26,151 nucleotides of DNA from Clostridia bacterium (GTDB lineage: Bacteria; Bacillota; Clostridia; TANB77; CAG-508), in contig CAAEBO010000044.1 in the NCBI GenBank assembly GCA_900754085.1, positions 1 to 26,151 on the forward strand, read 5' to 3'. Shown here one piece after another: positions 15,824 through 23,429 of the stretch. A program made the translations under genes and the position numbers. The notes beneath the pieces were generated by a model, which was given only the letters and a program-made list of their open reading frames with translations, made no database searches and was not told the origin of the DNA. Position 1 is the first letter of the stretch. Every line of letters begins with the position of its first letter.

Positions 15824-16009
15824 ATGAAAGCTACAAAAATATATCAAATTCTACATGACAAGCAAAAAGTCGATATTTTTTATAATGAAAGACCTGTTTG
15901 GATACAAGAAATAAATAATGATGTTGCCAAAGTTGGCTTTATCGATAATTTTGAAGAAAAAAATGTACTAATAGAAGATTTATATGAAAAAAATTTATAT
16001 AATGATTAA
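15824..16009 (+). CDS. sspH: H-type small acid-soluble spore protein
   Basis: This 61-aa protein matches the SspH family of minor spore core proteins. The features are an N-terminal helix (KATKIYQILHDK), the conserved FYNERPVWIQEINND block (compare 'YNGxPVWIxxV' in relatives), then a short beta stretch AKVGFIDNFEEKNVLIEDLYE. SspH proteins are made in the forespore and packed in the spore core; in Bacillus their loss has mild effects on outgrowth. AAGGAG precedes the ATG. The gene stands alone between two terminators behind a candidate forespore promoter. Its presence implies that the organism can form spores. Confidence 0.85.
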   Translation: MKATKIYQILHDKQKVDIFYNERPVWIQEINNDVAKVGFIDNFEEKNVLIEDLYEKNLYND

Positions 16010-16022
16010 ATTTATTTATTAT

Positions 16023-16084
16023 AAAAAAGCATGAATAAGTTTTTCTAGTAAATATACATTCTGAAAAGATCTTATTCATGCTTT
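16023..16084. terminator. Bidirectional terminator between sspH and the TPM gene
   Basis: Arms AAAGCATGAATAAG and CTTATTCATGCTTT (16026-16039 and 16071-16084) are perfectly complementary around a 31-base loop. On the minus strand the stem is followed by a T run (complement of 16023-16028), best suited to the lemA/TPM transcript. On the plus strand it can end the sspH transcript less efficiently. Confidence 0.75.
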
Positions 16085-16136
16085 AATTATTCATGTTCAA
16101 GGCAAGATTTTTATTTAATAATATTATTAAAAACTT

Positions 16137-16880
16137 CTAGATGAGCCTCCTCCTCCAGAAGATCCACCTCCACCAAATGAACCTCCTCCAAAAGAGCCTC
16201 CGTCCACCATAATGGCCTCCACCACCAAATCCTCCTAAAAAGAAGATTCCGTGTCTACTAGAAAAAATTATTAGCATTATAAAAATACCTACCATTATAA
16301 GCTCTGGAATTATGTTTCTATCATTGCTTGTTTCTATTGCTGTAGCTTCTGCTACACCATCTATTTCTATTCCATACTCTGCTATTACTTCTTGTAATAT
16401 TGCATTAAATCCATTCTTTATACCTGTATCAAAATCATTCTCTTTTAGATATGGAATTATATATTCGTCTTGAATTCGTCCTGTTTTCCCATCTGTTAAA
16501 ATTCCTTCTAAACCATATCCCACTTCTATTCTAAGCATTCTTTCTTCATAAGCACATAATATTAATGCTCCATTATTTTTTTCTTTATCACCAATGCCAT
16601 ATTCTCTAAATAATTCCGTAGCGTATTCCTCTAAAGACTTTCCTTCTAAGTTTTTAGCAGTAACTACAACTATTTGTGCTCCTGTCTTACTTTCTAAGGA
16701 TTTATTCATATTTATAATATATTCTTCAGTTTCATTTGATAGTAAATTCGCTGAATCATTTACGAAGAACTCACTTGTCTTAGATACTATAGCATATGAA
16801 TTATTTCCAATTAATATAATAATTGTTATAATAAATATTAATACATATTTAATTTTTTTATTGTACTGTATTGAAGTCAA
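16137..16880 (-). CDS. TPM-domain secreted/membrane protein with frameshifted tail
   Basis: This belongs to the TPM (YgcG/TPM_phosphatase) family, often paired with lemA; the molecular role is unclear. A signal-type helix (KYVLIFIITIIILIG), the TPM domain (about residues 35-170, with TGAQIVVVTAKNLEG and VGYGLEGILTDG) and a membrane helix (about 195-212) are visible. The tail as encoded is RRLFWRRFIWWRW... ending at 16137. Removing one G at 16202 restores the usual Gly/Ser tail (GGSFGGGSFGGGG ... SSRSF) ending at 16127. Start: an ATG frame begins at 16940 inside lemA, but TTG at 16880 has AGGAGG 9 bases upstream and is directly followed by the signal sequence, so I prefer it. Confidence 0.8.
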   Translation of the reverse strand: MTSIQYNKKIKYVLIFIITIIILIGNNSYAIVSKTSEFFVNDSANLLSNETEEYIINMNKSLESKTGAQIVVVTAKNLEGKSLEEYATELFREYGIGDKEKNNGALILCAYEERMLRIEVGYGLEGILTDGKTGRIQDEYIIPYLKENDFDTGIKNGFNAILQEVIAEYGIEIDGVAEATAIETSNDRNIIPELIMVGIFIMLIIFSSRHGIFFLGGFGGGGHYGGRRLFWRRFIWWRWIFWRRRLI

Positions 16881-17433
16881 CAGTTGGTACCTCCTCGCTT
16901 CCTTCAGATGCTTGGAAGTATTCCTTATTTTCAAATCCAAACATTCCAGCTATTAAGTTCGTTGGAAATTTCTTTATTTTTGTATTATATTTTTTTACAA
17001 CATCATTATAATCTTTTCTTGCTGTAGCTATACGATTTTCTGTTCCAGCTAATTCATCTGATAAATTTATGAAATTTTGTGATGATTTTAAATCTGGATA
17101 ATTTTCTACTACTAGTAATAATCTATTTAAGGCTCCTGTTAATTGTTGGTCTGCACTTGCTTTTTCTGCTACAGTATTTGCTCCTGCAAGTTTTGCTCTA
17201 GCATCTGTAACTGAATCTATTACAGATTGTTCTTGGTTTGTATATCCTTTTACTGTATTTACTAAATTTGGAATTAAATCTGCCCTTCTTTGCAACATTG
17301 TATCTATGGTTGCTAATTTATTATCCACTTCTTCTGATAATCCAACTACACCATTATAGCTAGAAGCTATTCCCGCTATTATTGCCAATAATATTACAAC
17401 CACTACTATAATTGCTATTGTAGATTTTTTCAT
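16858..17433 (-). CDS. lemA: LemA family membrane protein
   Basis: This is a 191-aa protein with one N-terminal membrane helix (residues 4-25) and an outward-facing four-helix domain. The hallmark segments are YNGVVGLSEEVDNKLATIDTMLQRRADLIPNLV (split here as SYNGVVGLSEEVDNK and MLQRRADLIPNLVNTVKGY), VENYPDLKSSQNF and the late FPTNLIAGMFGF. The function is unknown; the family is widespread. AGGAGG lies before the ATG. The last codons overlap the start region of the TPM gene and even contain its ribosome binding site, so translation of the two is probably coupled. Confidence 0.94.
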   Translation of the reverse strand: MKKSTIAIIVVVVILLAIIAGIASSYNGVVGLSEEVDNKLATIDTMLQRRADLIPNLVNTVKGYTNQEQSVIDSVTDARAKLAGANTVAEKASADQQLTGALNRLLLVVENYPDLKSSQNFINLSDELAGTENRIATARKDYNDVVKKYNTKIKKFPTNLIAGMFGFENKEYFQASEGSEEVPTVDFNTVQ

Positions 17434-17465
17434 AATTTTTTCCTCCTTATTTTAAATTTAATATA

Positions 17466-17499
17466 ACCACTACTTAAGTTTTTATTCTTTAGTAGTGGT
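17466..17499 (-). terminator. Hairpin between M23 peptidase and lemA
   Basis: Arms ACCACTACT and AGTAGTGGT (17466-17474 and 17491-17499) pair perfectly around a 16-base loop, 15 bases after the peptidase stop. On the minus strand it is followed by TATATTAAATTT, a weak U-tract, so it may be a leaky terminator or a processing site. Confidence 0.45.
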
Positions 17500-17514
17500 A
17501 TTTATTACTTATTA

Positions 17515-18723
17515 TTATGGTAAAAAGTTCATAGGATTTACTCTATCATTATATCCTCCTGGTGATTTTCTTACTTCATAATGTAAATGTGGCCCTGTTG
17601 AATTTCCTGTATTTCCTGAATACATTATTAAATCACCTTGTTTTACTTCTTGTCCTACTTTTGCGACTAAAGATGAAGCATGTGCATATAATGTATAATA
17701 TCCATTATAATGTTTAATTTTCACATAATACCCATAACTATCTGAACCACCCCAAGTAGATGTTACTACAATACCATCTGCTGCTGCATATACAGGTGTT
17801 CCTACAGATACACCAAAGTCTACTGCACCATGATATTTTCCACTAGAATAATACATTGTAGCTGTAATTTTTCCACTTTTTACTGGTCTTATAAAACCTT
17901 TAGAGCTTACTCCTCCAGTTGAAGTAGATCCTGAATTTGAACCAGCTGAATTATTTTGTTCTTCGGCTTTTTTCTTTGCTTCTTCATATTTCTTTTGCAA
18001 AGCTCTTTCTTGTTCTTTTTCTTTAGCATCAAGTTCTTTCATCTTTTTTTCATATGCCTTTACATCACTTTCTAAGTCATGTGACTGTTCTGTTAATTCT
18101 TCTACCTTTGTTTCTTCTTTATTTTTTGCTTTATTCAATTCTTTTTTTACAGATTCTAATTCTGTTTTCTTTGTTTCTATTTCATTTAAACTTGCATTTA
18201 TTTTTTCTTGTATTTCGGCTATTTCTTTTTTATCATTTTCTAATTTTTGTATTAGCTCTTTGTCTGCTGCTGTTAGTGTTTCTATCATATAATAACTAGA
18301 TATAAATTCTGTTAAATCTGAAGATGATAATAACATATCTAAATATGAAACTTCTCCTGCCTCATATAAAGTTATTAATCTTTCATCTAATAAGCTTTGG
18401 TTCTTTGCTCTTTCTTGTTCTAATTCATCTAATTTCTTTTGCATTTCATTAGCTTCCTTTGTTTTTGAAGCAATTTCACTTTCTAAAGAGCTTATTTGAG
18501 ATTCATAGGAATTTATTTGTCCAGATAAATCATTAACTTTATCTTGTGATTCCTTTTTTTGGTTATTTATGTCATTTAAGTTTTCTTTTGTTTCTTGTAT
18601 TTTCTTATTTAGCTCATTTTTTTGGCTTGTAAAACTTGAAGCCGCATATGATGTTGACAATAAATTTAATAATACTACTATAACTGTTAATATAGCTATA
18701 AGTTTTATATGTATTTTCTTCAT
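17515..18723 (-). CDS. Secreted coiled-coil M23 peptidoglycan hydrolase (EnvC/PcsB-like), copy 2
   Basis: This 402-aa protein has a signal peptide (residues 1-28, ending TSYAAS), a long coiled coil (about 32-255, Lys/Glu/Gln-rich), a Ser/Gly/Asn linker (256-275) and a C-terminal LytM/M23 zinc endopeptidase domain. Zinc and catalytic residues are in place: H298 and D302 (HGAVD), H348 (YAHAS) and H379/H381 (GPHLHYE). It would cut peptide cross-bridges in the wall. Within the coiled coil, LLDERLITLYEAG...YLDMLLSSSDLTEF (111-140) matches the first copy at identical residue numbers and resembles the PcsB-type domain recognised by FtsX. It follows copy 1 by 23 bases. Confidence 0.92.
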   Translation of the reverse strand: MKKIHIKLIAILTVIVVLLNLLSTSYAASSFTSQKNELNKKIQETKENLNDINNQKKESQDKVNDLSGQINSYESQISSLESEIASKTKEANEMQKKLDELEQERAKNQSLLDERLITLYEAGEVSYLDMLLSSSDLTEFISSYYMIETLTAADKELIQKLENDKKEIAEIQEKINASLNEIETKKTELESVKKELNKAKNKEETKVEELTEQSHDLESDVKAYEKKMKELDAKEKEQERALQKKYEEAKKKAEEQNNSAGSNSGSTSTGGVSSKGFIRPVKSGKITATMYYSSGKYHGAVDFGVSVGTPVYAAADGIVVTSTWGGSDSYGYYVKIKHYNGYYTLYAHASSLVAKVGQEVKQGDLIMYSGNTGNSTGPHLHYEVRKSPGGYNDRVNPMNFLP

Positions 18724-18746
18724 TTTATCCTCCGTCTTTTAGTAAA

Positions 18747-19907
18747 TTAATTTACTCCATCTTGATGTGTTACATATGGTAACGGATCTACAGGTGTTCC
18801 GTTTATTCTAACTTCGAAATGTGCATGTGGACCTGTTGAATTACCTGTATTTCCCGTTTGTAAAACTACATCACCTTTTTTTACTATCTGTCCTAATGTT
18901 ACCATTATCTTGTCTCCATGTGCATATAATGTTGAGACTCCTCCACCATGGTCTATCATAACCATATTTCCATAAGCTGTATTATAATTTGCCTTTACTA
19001 CAACCCCTTCGTTTGCAGCAAGGAAATTCGTTCCTATCGGTGCTGGTATATCAATTCCTGTATGTAATTTATATACTCCAGTTATAGGATGTACTCTCAT
19101 TTTAAATGTAGAACTTAACTTTGTATAACCTGGCACTGGCCATAACATTTCTCCTCCTATATAATTTGGATTAATTATTAGGCTATTAGCTGTTATTGCT
19201 TGAATCTCCGATTCTAGTTGATTTAATTGTGTTTGATACGCATCTATTTCTGACTGTATTTGCTTTTCTTGGTCTGTTAATTGTGATGTATATGTATTTT
19301 TCATAACCCTTGTATTTTCTAATATTATTGCTGCCTTCTCTTTTTCCTCTTTTGATGTATTAACTTGATTTTTTTGTTCTTCTAGCTTCTTCTTTTGATC
19401 TTCTATTATTTTCTTTTGTTTTTCTATAGTGTCTAGAAAATCTACATTAGAGTCTGCCAAAATTGATAGCAAATAATAATTAGATAAAAACTCTGTTATT
19501 GTTTTTGAACTTAATACAACATCTAAATATTCTGTTGTACCAGCCTCATACATAGTAATTAGTCTATCATCTAATAATTTTTTTTGAGCTTTATAGTTTT
19601 CCTCTGCTTTTTTTATGTCTTCTTCTGTTTTGGAAATATCATTTTGTAAATTTACTATTTGATTATTATAATTAGTTATTTCTGCTTCATATTGTGCAAT
19701 GTTATTATTTAGTTCTTGAACTTGTTGTAAATTTTGTGTTAGCTCCTCTTTTACTGCCTGAAGCTGAGTTGTTGCCATATCTTGATTTGCTTGCACTTGT
19801 GTTTGTTGTTCTTGTAAATCTGTTAATTCAGCTGCATATATTGTTGAAACCCCTAAATTTGATATTAACAACAACATGATTATTAATATTTTTAGAAATC
19901 TTCTCAT
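18747..19907 (-). CDS. Secreted coiled-coil M23 peptidoglycan hydrolase (EnvC/PcsB-like), copy 1
   Basis: This 386-aa protein has a signal peptide (residues 1-25, ending TIYAA), a coiled coil (about 27-240, Gln/Glu/Lys-rich) and a C-terminal M23 domain (about 255-376). The zinc and catalytic residues are H282 and D286 (HTGID), H330 (YAHGD) and H361/H363 (GPHAHFE). The conserved segment LLDDRLITMYEAG (111-123), continuing YLDVVLSS and TEF, marks a PcsB-like coiled coil. It starts 14 bases after ftsX. In E. coli, EnvC, and in streptococci, PcsB, are held inactive until FtsEX releases them. This gene is the prime candidate effector of the adjacent FtsEX, although EnvC itself lacks catalytic residues and this one keeps them. 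Confidence 0.93.
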   Translation of the reverse strand: MRRFLKILIIMLLLISNLGVSTIYAAELTDLQEQQTQVQANQDMATTQLQAVKEELTQNLQQVQELNNNIAQYEAEITNYNNQIVNLQNDISKTEEDIKKAEENYKAQKKLLDDRLITMYEAGTTEYLDVVLSSKTITEFLSNYYLLSILADSNVDFLDTIEKQKKIIEDQKKKLEEQKNQVNTSKEEKEKAAIILENTRVMKNTYTSQLTDQEKQIQSEIDAYQTQLNQLESEIQAITANSLIINPNYIGGEMLWPVPGYTKLSSTFKMRVHPITGVYKLHTGIDIPAPIGTNFLAANEGVVVKANYNTAYGNMVMIDHGGGVSTLYAHGDKIMVTLGQIVKKGDVVLQTGNTGNSTGPHAHFEVRINGTPVDPLPYVTHQDGVN

Positions 19908-19921
19908 TTTATTCTTCCTTT

Positions 19922-20842
19922 CTACACTTTTAAATACCTACGCATAGAAATACAACTTCCTAACACACCTATTCCAATTCCTAATATTGTATAAACAAGT
20001 ACAATTAGTCCAAACATATCTACAAATGTTAATAAATTTATATTCATTGCAGATACAACTTGTGATTCTAAAATTTTTCCTGCAATTAAATTATAATTTA
20101 TTCCTAAAATAATTATTGATATTGCTCCTGATATTATTCCAATTATTATACCTTCCACAATAAAAGGCCATCTTATAAAACTATTTGTTGCACCTACATA
20201 TTTCATTATAGATATTTCTTTTCTTCTTGCATGTACAGTAAGTTTTATTGTATTTGATATTATAAATATTGAAATTATAATTAATATTGCAAGTATTACA
20301 CCTGTTATTATTCTTATTCCATTTGCTAAATTGATTAATGTGGTTACAGTTTCATCTTTACTTGTTATATTTTTTATTACAAGCTCTGACTCAGATTTTC
20401 CTTCATCATATGCATCTATTTTTTTAATTACCTCTCCACTTTTAGTTAAATCTGTTAAAGTTACCACATAAGATGCTGGAAATATATTATTTTCTTCATA
20501 TCCAGATAAAAGATCTGCTCTATCCTTAAATTGACTCTTTAATTGGTTTAATGCATCTTCTTTAGACTTATATTCTACTGTATTTACTCCGTCTATATTT
20601 CTTATATAGTCTTCCACTGCTTTTGTTTGATCTTCAGAAATATCGTATAAAAATACTTCTATTCCTTGCTCACTTTCTATTTGTTTCATTATACTATTAA
20701 TATTTTGGGTAATTACAAAGAAAACACCAAATATTAACATTGTAAGACTCATGATTATTATTGATGCACTACTTGATTTTTTGTTTTTAAAAACATTCCT
20801 TATTCCTTCTCCTAATAGATAAGTTACAACATTATATCTCAC
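19922..20842 (-). CDS. ftsX: Cell division ABC transporter permease FtsX
   Basis: This is a 306-aa membrane protein. One helix lies at about residues 27-46. A large extracellular domain follows (about 47-170, with QGIEVFLYDISEDQTKAVE and PASYVVTLTDL), then three helices (about 178-200, 225-250 and 270-295). The segment SIMKYVGATNSFIRWPFIVEG is the typical cytoplasmic coupling loop. FtsX transmits ATP hydrolysis by FtsE to cell-wall hydrolases outside the membrane; it is not known to move a substrate. The start overlaps the end of ftsE by four bases (ATGA), indicating coupled translation. Confidence 0.97.
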   Translation of the reverse strand: MRYNVVTYLLGEGIRNVFKNKKSSSASIIIMSLTMLIFGVFFVITQNINSIMKQIESEQGIEVFLYDISEDQTKAVEDYIRNIDGVNTVEYKSKEDALNQLKSQFKDRADLLSGYEENNIFPASYVVTLTDLTKSGEVIKKIDAYDEGKSESELVIKNITSKDETVTTLINLANGIRIITGVILAILIIISIFIISNTIKLTVHARRKEISIMKYVGATNSFIRWPFIVEGIIIGIISGAISIIILGINYNLIAGKILESQVVSAMNINLLTFVDMFGLIVLVYTILGIGIGVLGSCISMRRYLKV

Positions 20843-21519
20843 AATTCATACCCACCTTTTTCATCATCTTTTACTATAGAGCCTTTACGAATATGTATAA
20901 CTCTTTTGTTCATTTGATCTACTATATCTTTTGCATGAGTAGCAACAACAACTGTTGTCCCTCTTAAGTTAATATCATTTAATAAAGTCATAATGTCCCA
21001 AGCTGTATCTGGGTCTAAATTTCCTGTAGGCTCATCTGCAATTAGCATTGAAGGGTTATTTACTAAAGCTCTAGCAAGTGCTACCCTTTGTTGCTCTCCT
21101 CCTGATAGTTCATTTGGATACATTTTTGCTTTCGCACTTAAACCAACCAATGATAAAACCATTGGTACTTGTCTTCTAATATGTCTTGGCGTAGCTTTTA
21201 CAATATACATAGCAAAAGCTACATTTTCGTAAACTGTTTTGTCTGGTAACAATCTAAAGTCTTGGAAAACAACTCCCATACTTCTTCTTAAATATGGGAT
21301 TCTATTAGGTTTTAAAAATGTAGTATCTTTTCCATTTATTATTATATTTCCAGATGTAGGTTCTTCTTCTTTTAATATTAATTTAATTAGTGTTGACTTT
21401 CCTGAACCTGAAGCCCCTACAAGAAATGCAAAATCTCCTTTTTCTATAATGAAATTAGCATTTTTTACCGCTTCTGTTCCAGTGTCATATCTTTTGCAAA
21501 CATTTCTAAATTCTATCAT
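20839..21519 (-). CDS. ftsE: Cell division ABC transporter ATPase FtsE
   Basis: This is a 226-aa cytoplasmic ATPase that partners FtsX. It has Walker A GASGSGKST (residues 35-43), the Q-loop VVFQDFRLLPDKTVYENV, the ABC signature LSGGEQQRVALARAL, Walker B LIADEPTGNLD and the H-loop VVATHAKDI. The long DFRLLPDKTV Q-loop is typical of FtsE. It is the first gene of the envelope operon, behind a promoter at 21567-21595, with AAGGAG before the ATG. Confidence 0.97.
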   Translation of the reverse strand: MIEFRNVCKRYDTGTEAVKNANFIIEKGDFAFLVGASGSGKSTLIKLILKEEEPTSGNIIINGKDTTFLKPNRIPYLRRSMGVVFQDFRLLPDKTVYENVAFAMYIVKATPRHIRRQVPMVLSLVGLSAKAKMYPNELSGGEQQRVALARALVNNPSMLIADEPTGNLDPDTAWDIMTLLNDINLRGTTVVVATHAKDIVDQMNKRVIHIRKGSIVKDDEKGGYEL

Positions 21520-21566
21520 TTCAATTGCTCCTTAATTCGATATATTCTTATTTATATCTACAAAAT

Positions 21567-21595
21567 ATAATAACAATAAATAAGATTTATTGCAA
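21567..21595 (-). promoter_or_regulatory. Promoter of the ftsE operon (extended -10)
   Basis: On the minus strand TTGCAA (21590-21595) and TATTAT (21567-21572) are 17 bases apart, with TGT before the -10. No terminator is visible between the transketolase stop and ftsE, so read-through is also possible. Confidence 0.5.
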
Positions 21596-21602
21596 TAGGG
21601 TG

Positions 21603-22547
21603 TTAAAAATTTCCATTAATTATTTTTTCTATAAATTCTGCTATTGAATCTTTATCAATTTTAAAATATTTTAATAAATCTTCTGCTTTTCCAGACTTAC
21701 CAAATTCGTCTTTAATTCCCATTTTGTAAACTTTTTTTGGATAATTTTCTGCAAGAACTTCACATACTGCTGAGCCTAATCCACCTATTATACTATGGTC
21801 TTCTATTGTTATAATATTTTTAGTTTCCTTTGCAGATTTTATAATTATTTCTTTGTCTATAGGTTTTATTGTATGCATATCTACAACTCTTATATTTATA
21901 CCTTTAGCTTTTAGTTCTTCCATTGCTTCTATTGCCTCTGAAACAACTACTCCTGTTGCTATTATTGTTGCATCTGCTCCATCTCCTAATTGCACTCCTT
22001 TACCTATTTCAAATTTTTCATTTTCATATATTTTAGGTGTAGCTAATCTACATAGTCTTAAATATACTGGACCATTAAATTTGCTAATTTCGTTTATAGC
22101 CCATCTTGTTTGTGTGTCGTCTGAAGTGCACATTACTGTCATATTTGGTATAGTTCTCATTAATGATATATCTTCTAACATTTGGTGAGTAGCACCATCT
22201 TCTCCTACTGTTATTCCTGCATGTGTTGCACAAATCTTAACATTTAATTTTGGATAACAAATACTATTTCTTATTTGGTCATAAGCTCTTCCTGCTGCAA
22301 ACATGGCAAATGTACTAACAAATGGTATTTTTCCACAAGTAGCAAGTCCTGCTGCTGTTCCTATCATATTTTGTTCTGCTATTCCCATATCAAAAAATCT
22401 ATTTGGAAATTTTTTAGCGAAAATATTAGTTTTGGTTGCAGATGACAAATCTGCATCTAAAACAACAATTTGATCATTTTTTTCTCCTATATTGGCTAAT
22501 TCTTCTCCAAAACTTTGTCTTGTTGCCTTCTTGTCATTTTTATTCAT
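21603..22547 (-). CDS. Transketolase, C-terminal subunit
   Basis: This 314-aa protein matches the pyrimidine-binding and C-terminal domains of transketolase (and DXS-like proteins). The visible parts are the VVLDADLSSATKT start, FDMGIAEQNMIGTAAGLA (about residues 53-70, with the catalytic glutamate that activates thiamine diphosphate), THAGITVGEDGATHQ and the C-terminal domain with VVDMHTIKPID and EDHSIIGGLGSAV. It works with the N-terminal subunit encoded immediately upstream to exchange two-carbon units between sugar phosphates in the non-oxidative pentose phosphate pathway. The reading frames overlap by eight bases. Split transketolases of this size are common in Clostridia and archaea. 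Confidence 0.95.
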   Translation of the reverse strand: MNKNDKKATRQSFGEELANIGEKNDQIVVLDADLSSATKTNIFAKKFPNRFFDMGIAEQNMIGTAAGLATCGKIPFVSTFAMFAAGRAYDQIRNSICYPKLNVKICATHAGITVGEDGATHQMLEDISLMRTIPNMTVMCTSDDTQTRWAINEISKFNGPVYLRLCRLATPKIYENEKFEIGKGVQLGDGADATIIATGVVVSEAIEAMEELKAKGINIRVVDMHTIKPIDKEIIIKSAKETKNIITIEDHSIIGGLGSAVCEVLAENYPKKVYKMGIKDEFGKSGKAEDLLKYFKIDKDSIAEFIEKIINGNF

Positions 22548-23361
22548 TTGATTCGCCTCCTAATTCTTTTATAGCCTTTTTATATTCTTCTTCATTTGGT
22601 GCTTTTCCATGCCAACTTGCATTATTTTCCATAAACGAAATTCCCTTTCCCTTTGTTGTTTTAGCAATTATTGCAGTAGGCTTTCCTTTTGTTACTTTAG
22701 CGATTTTTAAAGCTTCCTCTATTTCAGAAATATCATTTCCATTTATAGTAATTACTTTAAATCCAAAACTTTTAAATTTTTCATCTATTGGGTATGGATT
22801 TATAACATCTTCTATTTTCCCGTCAATTTGTAAATTATTATTATCTATAAACACACACAAATTGTCTAATTTATATTTTGAAGATGCCATTGCTGCTTCC
22901 CAAATTTGTCCTTCTTCTATCTCTCCATCTCCCAAAATTGCATATACTCTATAATCTTTATTATCTAACTTTCCTGCTATAGCCATTCCATTAGCTACAG
23001 ATAATCCTTGTCCTAAAGAACCTGTAGACATATCTACTCCTGGTATTTTTTTCATATCTGGATGACCTTGTAAATTTGAATTTATATTTCTAAATTTTTT
23101 TAATTCTTCTTCTTTTAAAAAGCCTTTTATAGCTAATGTTGCATATAATGCAGGTGCACAGTGTCCTTTAGACAATACAAACCTATCTCTGTTTTCATCT
23201 TTTGGTTTTAGTGGGTCTATATTCATTTCTTTAAAATATAATACTGCTAGTATATCTGCTATAGATAATGACCCACCTGGATGTCCAGATTGTGCATAAT
23301 ACACTTCTTTTAATATATTTATTCTAATTTTATTTGATATATCTCTTAAATTATTTTCCAT
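22540..23361 (-). CDS. Transketolase, N-terminal subunit
   Basis: This 273-aa protein carries the diphosphate-binding half of transketolase: GHPGGSLSIADILAVLYF (about residues 26-43), KGHCAPALYA with catalytic His67, GSLGQGLSVANGMA, and the thiamine diphosphate/magnesium motif GDGEIEEGQIWEA (144-156) closing with NNNLQIDG (174-181). It ends before the pyrimidine domain, which is the next gene. Together they form one active enzyme. The ATG has AAGGGAAAT upstream, a moderate site. No clear consensus promoter was found in the 68 bases ahead of it, which hold a hairpin. Confidence 0.95.
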   Translation of the reverse strand: MENNLRDISNKIRINILKEVYYAQSGHPGGSLSIADILAVLYFKEMNIDPLKPKDENRDRFVLSKGHCAPALYATLAIKGFLKEEELKKFRNINSNLQGHPDMKKIPGVDMSTGSLGQGLSVANGMAIAGKLDNKDYRVYAILGDGEIEEGQIWEAAMASSKYKLDNLCVFIDNNNLQIDGKIEDVINPYPIDEKFKSFGFKVITINGNDISEIEEALKIAKVTKGKPTAIIAKTTKGKGISFMENNASWHGKAPNEEEYKKAIKELGGESNE

Positions 23362-23390
23362 AATATTTCCCTTCTTTATTTATAATAAAT

Positions 23391-23421
23391 GGGACAATAA
23401 GTAATGTTATCTTATTGCCCC
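23391..23421 (-). terminator. Terminator of the cysteine protease gene
   Basis: Nine bases after the protease stop, the minus strand forms GGGGCAATAAG / CTTATTGTCCC (arms 23411-23421 and 23391-23401) around a 9-base loop, with one mismatch. The following ATTTATTATAAAT is T-rich but interrupted, so efficiency is uncertain. Confidence 0.55.
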
Positions 23422-23429
23422 ATCTTTAG

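Noticed and set aside
16594..16956. 120-aa plus-strand frame opposite the TPM gene and lemA end
   Set aside because: It is antisense to conserved domains and lacks a ribosome binding site.
22540..22547. Split transketolase considered as a broken single gene
   Set aside because: Each half has its own start and stop at the usual domain border with an 8-base overlap, the common clostridial two-subunit form.
22436..22954. 172-aa plus-strand frame opposite transketolase
   Set aside because: It spans the overlap of two well-conserved transketolase halves, and its composition is that of an antisense frame.
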